This document shows positions 28,773 through 37,635 of a stretch of 64,000 nucleotides of DNA, in pieces. Each line of letters opens with the position of its first letter. The stretch's first letter is position 1. The DNA is from Chloroflexota bacterium (GTDB lineage: Bacteria; Chloroflexota; UBA6077; FW602-bin22): NCBI GenBank assembly GCA_004297775.1, contig SCUE01000012.1, positions 62,001 to 126,000 on the forward strand, in the 5' to 3' direction. The position numbers and the translations under genes are program-made. The notes under the pieces are model-generated. The model worked only from the letters and a program-made list of their open reading frames with translations. It was not told where the DNA came from and did no database searches.

Positions 28773-28798
28773 TAGACTGAGCCCTCGCAAACGGAGGT
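28773..28798 (+). promoter_or_regulatory. Promoter and ribosome site of the aldolase gene
   Basis: TAGACT (28773-28778) is the -10 box and GGAGGT (28793-28798) is a near-perfect ribosome site 6 nt before the ATG at 28805. This is one of the few leadered genes in the window. Confidence 0.55.
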
Positions 28799-28804
28799 GC
28801 CAGC

Positions 28805-29557
28805 ATGATCAGGGAGAACACGGCCCGTAAGCTTCTCAAGCAGGGCAAGCCAGCGGTCGGGGTGTGGCTGTCGATTCCTAGCCTCGTCTCGGCCGAGGCG
28901 CTCGCGACGCAAGGCTGGGATTGGCTGACGCTCGATGTCGAGCACGCCTGCATGGATCACGAGTCACAGCAGACGATGTTCCTCGCGATCGCCTCGCAAG
29001 ACTGCGTTCCGTTGGCGCGTATTCCGGCCAACGACCCAACCATCATCAAGCAGACGCTCGACGCGGGCGCGATGGGCGTGGTGGTCCCGATGGTGTGCTC
29101 GGCCGAGGAGGCGCGCGCGGCAGTCGCGGCGTGCAAGTACCCACCGGAAGGCATTCGGTCGGCCGGTGGCGGGCGCTGGCGCTACTCCTACGGCGCCGAC
29201 TTCGTTCAGCGCGCGAACGAGGAGATCCTCTGCATCGTCATGATCGAGCACCAGACCGGCGTCGAGTGCGCCGAGGAGATCCTCAGCGTGCCGGGCGTCG
29301 ATGGCTGCTTCATTGGCCCGAACGACCTGTCGTGGTCGATGGGGCTGAAGGGCCAGCGAAACGATGCGCATGCGGCGGCGCTCCTTAAGGTGCGCGACGC
29401 CGGCAAGAAGGTCGGCACGCCGGTCGGTCTGCATTGTCAGTCGCCGGGCGAGGTCGTCGAGCGCATCGGTCAGGGCTTCCAGTTCCTGGCCTGCCAGGCC
29501 GACATGGGCTTCTTGACGACGGGCGCGGCGGCGGCGTTGAAGCAGATTCGCGGCTAA
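28805..29557 (+). CDS. HpcH/HpaI family class II aldolase
   Basis: 250 residues, normal for the family. It cleaves 2-keto-3-deoxy acids to pyruvate and an aldehyde using a divalent metal. Family marks: VGVWLSIPSLVSAEALA, WLTLDVEHACMDH (general base His and neighbouring acid), ARIPANDPTIIKQTLDAGAMGVVVPMV with its conserved Arg, CIVMIEHQTGVECAEEIL (metal-binding Glu) and FIGPNDLSWSMG (metal-binding Asp). 2,4-dihydroxyheptenedioate, 2-keto-3-deoxy-rhamnonate or similar sugar acids are candidate substrates. A short imperfect copy of the 3' end of this gene lies at 29612-29632. Confidence 0.92.
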   Translation: MIRENTARKLLKQGKPAVGVWLSIPSLVSAEALATQGWDWLTLDVEHACMDHESQQTMFLAIASQDCVPLARIPANDPTIIKQTLDAGAMGVVVPMVCSAEEARAAVAACKYPPEGIRSAGGGRWRYSYGADFVQRANEEILCIVMIEHQTGVECAEEILSVPGVDGCFIGPNDLSWSMGLKGQRNDAHAAALLKVRDAGKKVGTPVGLHCQSPGEVVERIGQGFQFLACQADMGFLTTGAAAALKQIRG

Positions 29558-29632
29558 TCACCGAAGAGCGAGGTCGGGCGCGAGCGTGGGGCGATCGTGA
29601 TTGCGGCGACCTTGAAGCACCTTCGCGGCTAA
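29537..29632 (+). repeat. Short direct repeat derived from the aldolase 3' end
   Basis: The 21-bp 3' end of the aldolase gene (29537-29557) recurs at 29612-29632 with 19 of 21 identical bases, including the TAA. The 75-bp repeat period suggests a small tandem duplication that has since diverged in its other part. Confidence 0.5.
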
Positions 29633-29671
29633 ACGCGCCGCGCGTCGGCGGACGCCAAGAGAGGAGTCAAA

Positions 29672-30418
29672 GTGGGACTGCACGGCAAGGTGGCCATCGT
29701 CACGGGTGGCGCGCGCGGCATCGGTGGCGCGGCCGCAATTGAACTCGCGCGAGAAGGTGTGCGCGTCGTCGTCGCCGACCTCCGCGCCTCGGACGCGGTC
29801 AGGACCGTCGCCGAAATCACGCGCGCCGGAGGCGAAGCCGTCTCCGTGCCGGTGGATGTCACCGACGAATCGAGCGTGGCGGCGATGGTCGCGTCGGCAA
29901 TCGAGCGATGGGGTTCGATCGATATCCTCGTCCACGCGGCCGGGATCCTGAAAGGCGCCGCGCTCACGGTCGACGAACTCCCGACCGATGTCTTCGACGA
30001 GGTAATTTCGGTCAACTTGCGTGGGGCGTTCCTTTGCTCGAAGCACGTCGCGGCTCACATGCGATCGCGACAGAGCGGCGTGATGCTGTTGATCGCGTCC
30101 GGCGCGGGCGTTCGCGGCGGCTCTTCATCGGTCGCCTACGGTTCGAGCAAGGGCGGTGTCCACGGCTTGTCGCTAGTGCTGGCGCCGCAACTTGAGCCGC
30201 ACGGTATACGCGTCCACGGGATCTGCCCAGGGAGTATCGCGACCGAGTTGAAGCTGGACAATGTGGCGGATATGGCGCGGTCGCGCGGCGAGGATCCGGT
30301 TGCGGCGCGTCGTCAGGCGGCCGTCGAACTGGGTGATCCGGCCGGGGTCGCGCACGTTCTGACGTTTCTGGCGTCGGACGCGGCCGACTACGTGCGCGGG
30401 TCGATCTTCACGCGCTGA
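29672..30418 (+). CDS. Short-chain dehydrogenase/reductase (SDR)
   Basis: 248 residues, GTG start with GAGGAG about 8 nt upstream. Classical SDR: cofactor motif VTGGARGIGG, NAG-equivalent VHAAGILKG, catalytic Ser in LLIASGAGV and YGSSKGG as the YxxxK pair, then ICPGSIATEL. The Asp in VVVADLRAS after the second strand favours NAD. Oxidises or reduces an alcohol/ketone; its place after an HpaI-type aldolase suggests sugar-acid metabolism. The C-terminus ends at SIFTR, slightly short of the usual GG-containing tail. Confidence 0.9.
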   Translation: MGLHGKVAIVTGGARGIGGAAAIELAREGVRVVVADLRASDAVRTVAEITRAGGEAVSVPVDVTDESSVAAMVASAIERWGSIDILVHAAGILKGAALTVDELPTDVFDEVISVNLRGAFLCSKHVAAHMRSRQSGVMLLIASGAGVRGGSSSVAYGSSKGGVHGLSLVLAPQLEPHGIRVHGICPGSIATELKLDNVADMARSRGEDPVAARRQAAVELGDPAGVAHVLTFLASDAADYVRGSIFTR

Positions 30419-30530
30419 CGCCGGCTCACCTACGGCGGGCCGCTCGTGACTACTCGGACAGTGTTCGAAGGATGACCGTCATTCGACGCTGAAGCCCATC
30501 CCGACCCCGCGCCCAGTGAAATGAGCGAAC

Positions 30531-31589
30531 TCACTCCTCGCGTGTGTGCGCCAGCACTGCCTCGACAATCTGGTCGGTCGTGACGCCGGCGACCTCACCG
30601 GCCAGATTCCGCTTGATTCGGTGTCGCAGCGACGGCGCGGCGATCGCTCGAATATCGGCGAAAGATACGTTGTACCGGCCGTCGAGCAAGGCGCGCGCCT
30701 TCGCCGCCAGGACGAGCGACTGCGCGCCGCGCGGGCTCGCGCCGTGCGAGACGAACTGCCGGACGATGCGCGGCGAGGTTCGCGACGGTTGCGTCGCCAG
30801 GACGAGGCGCGCCGCGTAGTCGCGCACGTACGAGGCGATCGGCAATTCCCTCACGACCGCCCGTGCCGTCAGGAGCGCGTTGGCATTCGCGACGCAGTTC
30901 GTCTCGACCTGAGCGCCAGCCGTCGTCGCGACGAGGATTCGCATCAGATCGTCGTGGTCGGGGAAGCCCGCGGTGAGCTTGAAGAAGAAGCGATCGAGCT
31001 GGACTTCCGGTAGAGGGTACGTTCCTTCCATTTCCAATGGGTTCTGGGTCGCGAGGACGAAGAACGGGTCGGGCAGCGGAATCGCGCGGTTTCCGACCGT
31101 CGCCTGCCCCTCCTCCATCGCCTCAAGGAGAGCGGACTGAGTCTTCGGAGTCGCGCGGTTGATCTCGTCGGCCAGAAGAACCCCGGCGAAGAGCGGCCCT
31201 GTCTCGAAGCGCAGCGACCGCGTGCCGTCGCCGTCCATGCCGAAGATATTCGTCCCGATGATGTCGGTCGGCATCAGATCGGGCGTGAACTGGATGCGGC
31301 TGAAGGTCAATCCGAGGGCACGCCCGAGCGTGCGAACGAGCAGGGTTTTGCCGAGGCCGGGTGTGCCTTCGACGAGACAGTGCCCGCCGCAGAGGAGGGC
31401 GATCACCACGCACTCCACGAGATCTGTCTGTGCGACGACCTGTCGTCCGACTTCGTCGCGGATACGTCCGGCCGTGTCGCGCGCATCGAGCACCGGATCG
31501 GCGAGCGCGCCGGCGCCATGGCCGCGAACGTGAATCGGCTGGCGCTGTTCCGAGGCGAGTGTTCGGCCGAGCCGCAGCGGATCGCGCAT
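30531..31589 (-). CDS. MoxR-family AAA+ ATPase
   Basis: 352 residues from the ATG at 31589, with TATTAT (minus strand, 31598-31603) ending 8 nt upstream. Motifs: Walker A [12 protein letters not shown], Walker B [24 protein letters not shown], sensor 1 [21 protein letters not shown]-like segment, and an arginine finger in QLDRFFFKL, then the C-terminal lid domain. MoxR proteins act as chaperones that insert metals or activate von Willebrand-domain partners. The usual neighbours (DUF58, VWA, transglutaminase) are absent here, so its partner must be encoded elsewhere. Confidence 0.92.
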   Translation of the reverse strand: [352 protein letters not shown]

Positions 31590-31596
31590 CCCGGTC

Positions 31597-31603
31597 GATA
31601 ATA
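31597..31603. promoter_or_regulatory. Overlapping bidirectional -10 boxes of moxR-like and alaX-like genes
   Basis: GATAAT on plus (31597-31602) ends 9 nt before the ATG at 31612; TATTAT on minus (31598-31603) ends 8 nt before the ATG at 31589. Only seven base pairs hold both boxes, and both transcripts are expected to be nearly leaderless. Confidence 0.65.
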
Positions 31604-31611
31604 GACCGGCC

Positions 31612-32319
31612 ATGACGGTACCGTTGTATTACGAGGACGCGTACAGCACCGCCTGCGAGGCGCGCGTGGTCGCGCGCGGGGATGACGGCATCATCCTCGA
31701 CCGATCGGTCTTCTATCCCGGCGGGGGCGGACAGCCGAGCGACCGTGGCATTATTCGCTGGGGGGAGACCGAGGCACGTGTGACGGACATTCGCCGAGGC
31801 CCGGCCGGAGCCGTTCACGTCCTCGACGTTCCGGGACCGGCCGTCGGCGAATCGGTTGAATGCGCGATCGATTGGGCCAGGCGACACGCGCTGATGCGCG
31901 CCCACACGGCGCTGCACATTCTGTGTGGCGTCATCTGGCGAGATTTCAAAGCATCCGTGACCGGCGCGCAGATGGAGGTCGGCGCGGCCCGCATGGACTT
32001 CGAACTCGAACGGATGGATGCCGAATTCTCGCGTGACATTGAGGCGCGCGCATTGGCCGAGATCGAGGCATCGCGAGTGGTGACGAGTCGTGACCTGCCG
32101 CGCGACGAGGCATTCGAGATCCCCGACCTCATTCGGACACGCATCAATCTCTTACCGCCGGGCATCATCCGTGTGCGTGTCGTCGAAATCGTGGGTCTCG
32201 ATCTGCAAGCCGATGGCGGCACGCACGTCGCGAACACGCGTCACGTCGGTGCATTTCGGGTCGTTGGGCACGAATCGAAGGGAAGACTGAACAAGCGATT
32301 GCGGATCGCGCTCGATTGA
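31612..32319 (+). CDS. AlaX-type alanyl-tRNA editing protein
   Basis: 235 residues, medium-length (AlaX-M) type. It deacylates Ser-tRNA(Ala) or Gly-tRNA(Ala) in trans, protecting translation fidelity. The N-terminal glycine-rich domain carries DRSVFYPGGGGQPSDRG (residues 30-46) and the metal-binding core has HTALH (His98 and His102). The second part, usually CGGTHV, reads DGGTHVANT (Asp201, His205), so the expected Cys ligand is replaced by Asp. The ATG at 31612 follows GATAAT by 9 nt. The next gene overlaps the stop (TGATG). Confidence 0.88.
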   Translation: MTVPLYYEDAYSTACEARVVARGDDGIILDRSVFYPGGGGQPSDRGIIRWGETEARVTDIRRGPAGAVHVLDVPGPAVGESVECAIDWARRHALMRAHTALHILCGVIWRDFKASVTGAQMEVGAARMDFELERMDAEFSRDIEARALAEIEASRVVTSRDLPRDEAFEIPDLIRTRINLLPPGIIRVRVVEIVGLDLQADGGTHVANTRHVGAFRVVGHESKGRLNKRLRIALD

Positions 32320-32768
32320 TGGGCTTGCCGGCCGAGAGCGCGTCGATCCGGGCCTGGGTCGCGCGCGCGCCGGCGCCGCCGCGAGTCCGCCTCGCCCAGG
32401 CCGCGATCGTCGGATTCCTGGCGGCCTCGCTGGCCGTGCAACTGATTCCCGCGCCGGAGCCGGCCCTGGTCGATGTCCCGGCGGCGGTGATACTCGGCGT
32501 CGAGTGGGTGGTATCGACACTGTGGATTCCCGTCGGCGCGCTAGTCTGGGGGCGCCGACGTCGCGGCTTCGTCTTCGCCGCCCTGTTGCTCGGCTACTCG
32601 CTCTGCGTGCAGGTCGCGACCGACTGGGTCCCCTGGTTCGCACCCGACGCCGTCGGCGTCACGGCGGATTCGCGAAGCTTTCCCGGCGCTCGTCGTTCGG
32701 CCAAGCTTCTCGTCACGCTCGGTGGCCTGGTCCTCTGTCCATTGGTCGCGCGAGGACAACCAGACTAA
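32319..32768 (+). CDS. Small polytopic membrane protein, unknown
   Basis: 149 residues from the ATG at 32319, overlapping the alaX-like stop (TGATG), so coupled to it. Four hydrophobic segments (about 27-42, 55-75, 85-100, 125-142) with a positively charged loop RRRR near residue 80. A cytoplasmic N-terminus with Arg residues is likely. No family recognised. Confidence 0.6.
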   Translation: MGLPAESASIRAWVARAPAPPRVRLAQAAIVGFLAASLAVQLIPAPEPALVDVPAAVILGVEWVVSTLWIPVGALVWGRRRRGFVFAALLLGYSLCVQVATDWVPWFAPDAVGVTADSRSFPGARRSAKLLVTLGGLVLCPLVARGQPD

Positions 32769-32780
32769 CCAGCGCGCGCG

Positions 32781-32806
32781 TAGAATGGCCTGACTTCGAA
32801 GGGGGC
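32781..32806 (+). promoter_or_regulatory. Promoter and ribosome site of the TPP enzyme gene
   Basis: TAGAAT (32781-32786) as -10, then GAAGGGGG (about 32798-32805) 6-7 nt before the ATG at 32812. Leader about 18 nt. Confidence 0.5.
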
Positions 32807-32811
32807 CGGTC

Positions 32812-35241
32812 ATGGCAGAGGCGGCTCGCAGATCGCGCACGGGAACGGCCGCGGCGCTCGAAACGCATCCGTGGACGGGTATCAGCGCGGCGGAGCTCCC
32901 CGTGCTCGAGTCGATTCAGAAGCGCGTACTGTGGCTTTCGACACAGATGGTCCACCACGCGAACAGCGTCCGGCCGAATGTCGACGGTTTGAAGGTTGGC
33001 GGCCACCAGGCGTCGTCGGCGTCGATCGTGTCGATCTTCACCGCGCTCTGGTTCGCCTACCTGCGATCAGGCGACCGCGTCGCGCCGAAGCCGCACGGGT
33101 CGCCGGCGTTTCACGGTATTCAGTACCTGCTCGGTAACCTCGATCGTTCATTGTTGCCGCGGCTTCGCGATTTCCACGGCCTTCAGTCGTACCCGTCCCA
33201 GACGAAGGACCCGGGGCCGGTCCATTTCTCACTCGGATCGATGGGGTTTGGTGCGACTGTGCCCGCGTTCGCGGCTTTGCTGAGCAAGTATTCCGAGGCA
33301 CATTTCGGCGCGCCGGGCGGTCGCCGATTCGTGTCGGTCGTCGGTGACGCGGAGTTGGACGAAGGTTCGATCTGGGAGGCCGTCGCCGAAGAGCAGATCG
33401 GCACGCTCGGAAACGTTCTCTGGATCGTCGATCTCAATCGCCAGAGCCTGGATCGCGTCATACCCGGGATTCGCGCTGGCCAGTTGCAGGAAATGTTCCG
33501 GGCCAACAACTGGCACGTCCTCGAAGCGAAGTATGGCCGCAAGCTACAGGCCGCCTTCGCGCGCCCGGGTGGCGACGCCCTTCGCCGCGCGATCGACGAG
33601 ATGAGTAACCAGCAGTATCAGGCCCTCATTCGACTCGACGGTGGCGAGATCCGCGACCGCCTGGCCCACGTCCCGAACGGTGACGCTGTCGCGCGCTTCC
33701 TGCGACCGTACGCGGACGCCGATCTGGCTGACCTAGTCGGCGATCTCGGCGGTCACGATCTCGGCGAACTGACGCGGAAGTTTGCCGAGGCGGAGCGCCA
33801 CACCACGTCGCCGACTGTCCTGTTCGCCTACACCGTCAAGGGGTGGGGTCTGCCGTTCGCGGGCGAACCCATGAATCACTCGGCTCAGTTGACACAACAG
33901 CAGATGGACGACCTTCGGGTGAAGCTCGGGATCCCCGCGGACGATCTGTGGGCTGGATTTGCTCCAGATACGCCCGAAGCCGAGTTGATTCAACGGGCGG
34001 CCGGGCGATTGACCGAGGATGAGCCTGACACGCGAAAGCTCGTGCCAGCCACGGCGATTCCGTCGACGGTGAACACTCGTTTCCAGGATCGTATGTCGAC
34101 CCAGGAGGCGTTCGGTCGCGTCATGACCGACCTCGCGCCGCTGGCCGGCGTCGGCGACCGCATCCTGACGATGTCGGCCGACGTGGCCGTCTCGACGAAC
34201 CTGGGCGGATGGGTGAACCGGGTCGGCGTCTTCCACGCGACGTCGCAGGAGGAGGTACCCCTCCCGGGACCACGACTACTCCGTTGGCAGCCGGGGCCGG
34301 CCGGGCAGCACATCGAACTCGGGATCTCCGAGATGAACCTGTTCACGCTGCTCGGACAGGCCGGAGTCAGCGCGGAACTGATCGGTCAGCACCTCTTGCC
34401 GATCGGCACTGTCTACGACCCGTTCATCTGCCGCGGACTCGACGCGATCGTCCACGCGCTGTACTCCGGCAGCAAGTTCATCATCGTGGCCACGCCGTCG
34501 GGCATCACACTTAGCCCGGAGGGTGGCGCCCACCAATCAACTGTGACACCCGGGCTCGGCATCGAACTCCCGGGGATGAGGCCGTACGAACCGGCGTTCG
34601 CGCGCGAACTGGAGTGGTGCCTGCTCGAGGCGCTGCGCCTCTGCTGTGACCGGGAGAACGGGCTGGCGACTTACCTGCGCCTGTCGACCAAGCCGGTCGA
34701 TCAGGCACTCATCGAGCCGGCGTTGCGCCGGCTCGGCGAAGAGCAGTTGCGCGCCGACGTTCTGGCTGGCGGCTACCGACTCGTTGATTGGCGTGACTAC
34801 GCGGGTGATCTCGACTCGGCGGATCTCGTTCACATCGCAACCGTGGGGACGATCGTGCCGGAGGCGATTGAGGCCGCGCGACGGCTGCGAGCCGAGGGAG
34901 TTCCGACAAACGTCCTGAACCTAACCAGCGCCGGGCGTCTGTTCGACGAATACGCTGGTTCGCGGCGGCAGGTGATTCGGACCGGGCGCGGCGGCGCCGA
35001 TCTCGGTCAACTCGGACGACTGATCCCGCCCGACGAACGGCGTGCGCCGATCGTGACCGTTCTCGATGGCTCGTCGCACGCGCTGGCGTTCCTTGGGTCG
35101 GCGATTGGGACCCGGGTCGTTCCGCTGGGCGTCGACGCCTTCGGGCAATCGGGGTCGATGCCGGACCTCTATCGCGAATACGGCGTCGATGCCGATCACA
35201 TTGTCAATGCGGCGCTTCTGGCGCTCGAAGAGGCGCGGTAA
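32812..35241 (+). CDS. AceE/transketolase-like thiamine-diphosphate enzyme
   Basis: 809 residues, the layout of homodimeric E1/transketolase enzymes: ThDP-binding (PP) domain, pyrimidine (Pyr) domain, then a transketolase C-terminal domain. The Mg/ThDP motif is VVGDAELDEGSIWEA (about 178-192) with the distal DLNRQSLDRV in place of the usual Asn segment; the Pyr domain carries ELGISEMNLFTLLGQAG with the activating Glu, and GSKFIIVATPSGITLSPEGGAHQS resembles AceE. Substrate His are in HHANSVRP and KPHGSPAFHGIQYLL. Pyruvate or another 2-oxo acid is likely, but no E2 or E3 gene is nearby, so transketolase-like activity is possible. A methyltransferase gene follows 5 bp downstream. Confidence 0.85.
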   Translation: MAEAARRSRTGTAAALETHPWTGISAAELPVLESIQKRVLWLSTQMVHHANSVRPNVDGLKVGGHQASSASIVSIFTALWFAYLRSGDRVAPKPHGSPAFHGIQYLLGNLDRSLLPRLRDFHGLQSYPSQTKDPGPVHFSLGSMGFGATVPAFAALLSKYSEAHFGAPGGRRFVSVVGDAELDEGSIWEAVAEEQIGTLGNVLWIVDLNRQSLDRVIPGIRAGQLQEMFRANNWHVLEAKYGRKLQAAFARPGGDALRRAIDEMSNQQYQALIRLDGGEIRDRLAHVPNGDAVARFLRPYADADLADLVGDLGGHDLGELTRKFAEAERHTTSPTVLFAYTVKGWGLPFAGEPMNHSAQLTQQQMDDLRVKLGIPADDLWAGFAPDTPEAELIQRAAGRLTEDEPDTRKLVPATAIPSTVNTRFQDRMSTQEAFGRVMTDLAPLAGVGDRILTMSADVAVSTNLGGWVNRVGVFHATSQEEVPLPGPRLLRWQPGPAGQHIELGISEMNLFTLLGQAGVSAELIGQHLLPIGTVYDPFICRGLDAIVHALYSGSKFIIVATPSGITLSPEGGAHQSTVTPGLGIELPGMRPYEPAFARELEWCLLEALRLCCDRENGLATYLRLSTKPVDQALIEPALRRLGEEQLRADVLAGGYRLVDWRDYAGDLDSADLVHIATVGTIVPEAIEAARRLRAEGVPTNVLNLTSAGRLFDEYAGSRRQVIRTGRGGADLGQLGRLIPPDERRAPIVTVLDGSSHALAFLGSAIGTRVVPLGVDAFGQSGSMPDLYREYGVDADHIVNAALLALEEAR

Positions 35242-35246
35242 GTCGC

Positions 35247-36032
35247 GTGCATCAGGATACGATCCGGCGGGAGTTCGCCCATCAATCCTCGGCGTTCAAC
35301 GTCAGCCCGTTCATGCGGTCGGCCGAGGCGTTGACCGGGCTGATTGACTTCTTACCATTGGCGGACGATCAACGATGGCTGGACGTAGCCTGCGGTCCCG
35401 GTCTGGTTGCGCGTGCGCTGGCGCCGTGTGTTCGGTCGGTCGATGGCGTCGACCTAACGTCGGCGATGATCGATCTGGCCACGAGCGAGGCGCGCCGCGA
35501 GGCAATCACGAACGCGCGATTCAGCGTCGGTGACGTCACGGCGTTGAAGTGGTCAGACGGCGAGTTCGACGGCGCGGTGACTCGCTTCAGTTTGCATCAC
35601 ATTCCGCTCCCAGAGCGATGCGTCGAGGAGATGGCACGGGTCGTGCGAAGCGGCGGCTTCGTCGCAATCGGCGACCACCTTGGCGCGCGCGATCGCGCCG
35701 ACGGCGACTGGCATGAGACGATCGAACGTCTGCGCGATCCGTCGCACTGGGCGTGTCTGCCGCTCGCGATGGTCCAGGGGATGGCCGAGCGCGCTGGGCT
35801 CATGCGCGAAGGCGAGAAGGTCGTGCCGTTCGCGCTCGAGTTCGACGAATGGCTCAATCGCGGGTCGGGCGGTCCGGCGGCGCGACCGCTGATCGAGCGC
35901 GCACTCCGCGACCGACCGAATGGCGTCGAGAGCTTTCGGGTCGAGGTCGATGGGTCCGGTGTCGCGACGCTGCATTTGATGTACGGAATCACGCTGTGGC
36001 GGAAGCCCGTACTGACGGTCGCGAGCGGCTGA
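35247..36032 (+). CDS. Class I SAM-dependent methyltransferase
   Basis: 261 residues, GTG start 5 bp after the upstream stop, so probably in one operon. Methyltransf_11-type Rossmann fold: motif I WLDVACGPGLVARAL (residues about 44-58), VDGVDLTSAMIDLA for the ribose-binding acid, ARFSVGDVTALKWSDGEFDGAV, and FSLHHIPLPERCVEEMARVVRSGG. The C-terminal part is variable and probably binds the substrate. It may methylate a small molecule or a quinone precursor; substrate unknown. Confidence 0.85.
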   Translation: MHQDTIRREFAHQSSAFNVSPFMRSAEALTGLIDFLPLADDQRWLDVACGPGLVARALAPCVRSVDGVDLTSAMIDLATSEARREAITNARFSVGDVTALKWSDGEFDGAVTRFSLHHIPLPERCVEEMARVVRSGGFVAIGDHLGARDRADGDWHETIERLRDPSHWACLPLAMVQGMAERAGLMREGEKVVPFALEFDEWLNRGSGGPAARPLIERALRDRPNGVESFRVEVDGSGVATLHLMYGITLWRKPVLTVASG

Positions 36033-36080
36033 GTCAGCGTGACCCGCTGCCCAGGTCGCGTTGAGGCCCGAGTAACGCGG

Positions 36081-36086
36081 TAGACT
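36081..36086 (+). promoter_or_regulatory. Leaderless promoter of the thioredoxin-fusion/selenoprotein operon
   Basis: TAGACT ends 7 nt before the GTG at 36094. The selenoprotein gene downstream overlaps the first gene and has no -10 of its own, so both are probably read from here. Confidence 0.6.
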
Positions 36087-36093
36087 ACCGATC

Positions 36094-37635
36094 GTGGCTG
36101 CGCCGCCGTTTCGCCTGTACGACCAGCGTGGGCACGAGCGCGCATTCCCAACCGGTCGCCAAACGCTCCTGATCTTCGTCAACGCCGAATGTCCCACCTG
36201 CGCGATGACGCTGCCGCTGGTCGATCGCCTCGCGGCGGCAGTTGGCAGCGCGGCCGACATCTTCGTCATATCGCAGGACGATCTGCCCGACCGCGTCATC
36301 GAGCGCTACGGATCATCGCTGACGGTGCTCGACGATACCGACCTGGCGGCGTCGCGTACCTTCGACATCGACGTGGTGCCAACCGTTGTTCACGCCTATC
36401 CCGACGGGAACGTCCTGACGCGCTTCGTCGGTTTCGATCGCCATGCCTGGCGTGATCTTGCGCTCGACCTGGCGAATGTGACCGGGACGGCAATGCCACC
36501 GATCGACTGGGCGTCTCTGCCAGAAACCCGACCGGCGTGTGGATCGCGGTCGGTCGACATCGCGATCGAGGACATCGGCGACGCCGACCTCGTGTCGCGC
36601 AAGATCGACATCGCGCCGGGACGCGATCCGTTCGAGACGCTGATCGATATGGGCGTCACCGACGGATTGCCGGTCGTTCCGCCGACCCCTGAGCGTGTGC
36701 GGGCGATGCTGACCGGGACCGTCCGCGCGCCGGACGACATCGTCGCGGTTGTTCCGCCGAGTATGGGCACGGCGACGGTCGAGAAGGTGGCGATCAACGC
36801 AGTGATGGCCGGGTGTCGTCCCGAGTACCTGCCGGTGGTGATCGCGGCTGTCGAGGCGGTCTGTTCCGACGATTTCAACATTCACGGAGTCCTTGCGACG
36901 ACGCATTTCGTCGGACCGATCCTGATCGTCAATGGTCCGGTGCGCGATCGAATCGGCATGAATTACGGCGTGAATGCGCTCGGGCAAGGCAACCGCGCGA
37001 ACGCGACGATCGGCCGCGCGGTCCAACTCCTCGTACGCAACGTCGGAGGCGGTCGGCCGGGTGAGATCGATCGAGCCACTCTGGGCCAGCCCGGGAAGCT
37101 GACGTTCTGCTTCGCCGAGAACGAGGGGCGCAGTTCGTGGGCGCCGCTCCACGTCGAACGCGGATTCGCCGCCAGGCAGAGCACAGTGACCGCTTTCGCC
37201 GGAGTTGGTCCGGTCCCGATTGCCGACCAGGTGTCGCGATCGGCCGCGTCGTTGGCCCGGAGCTACGGCCTGGCACTCGCCGCGGCGTCGCACCCCAAGC
37301 AGTACGGTCTGGGCGAGATCGTCGTCATCATTCCGCCCGAGCACGTCGACACGTTTGCGCGCGACGGTTGGCCGAAAGAGAGCGTTCGCGCGGCGATTCA
37401 GGAGGCGACCCGAAAACCGGCCAGCGCCCTGCGCCGCGACGATGAGTGCCACGAGGGGATGCTTCCGTCAGACGTCGAGCGCGTCGGTTCGGCGACGCCG
37501 ATCGAGAAGTTTCGCTCGGTGCGCGATATTTCGATCGTGGTGTCCGGCGGCGATGCCGGGAAGTTCGGCGCCTACATACTCGGCTGGGGTGGTGGCTCCC
37601 GCATGACGACGCGATCGATAGAGGTGATGCCGTGA
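36094..37635 (+). CDS. Thioredoxin-like domain fused to large domain of unknown function; UGSC partner
   Basis: 513 residues, GTG start 7 nt after TAGACT. Residues about 1-130 form a thioredoxin-like fold: strand TLLIFVNAE, active-site CPTC (Cys33, Cys36), and the cis-Pro loop VVPTVVH (Pro96). A linker holds CGSR (149-152). Residues about 178-513 are a conserved-looking domain of unknown function: DGLPVVPPTPERVRAML, ATVEKVAINAVMAGCRPEYLP, NYGVNALGQGNRANATIGRA, LGQPGKLTFCFAENEG, and a glycine-rich C-terminus (YILGWGGGS). The stop overlaps the selenoprotein start by 4 bp (GTGA), so production is coupled. From memory, relatives of this domain occur next to UGSC proteins in other phyla. Probably reduces or is reduced by the selenoprotein; substrate unknown. 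Confidence 0.75.
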   Translation: MAAPPFRLYDQRGHERAFPTGRQTLLIFVNAECPTCAMTLPLVDRLAAAVGSAADIFVISQDDLPDRVIERYGSSLTVLDDTDLAASRTFDIDVVPTVVHAYPDGNVLTRFVGFDRHAWRDLALDLANVTGTAMPPIDWASLPETRPACGSRSVDIAIEDIGDADLVSRKIDIAPGRDPFETLIDMGVTDGLPVVPPTPERVRAMLTGTVRAPDDIVAVVPPSMGTATVEKVAINAVMAGCRPEYLPVVIAAVEAVCSDDFNIHGVLATTHFVGPILIVNGPVRDRIGMNYGVNALGQGNRANATIGRAVQLLVRNVGGGRPGEIDRATLGQPGKLTFCFAENEGRSSWAPLHVERGFAARQSTVTAFAGVGPVPIADQVSRSAASLARSYGLALAAASHPKQYGLGEIVVIIPPEHVDTFARDGWPKESVRAAIQEATRKPASALRRDDECHEGMLPSDVERVGSATPIEKFRSVRDISIVVSGGDAGKFGAYILGWGGGSRMTTRSIEVMP

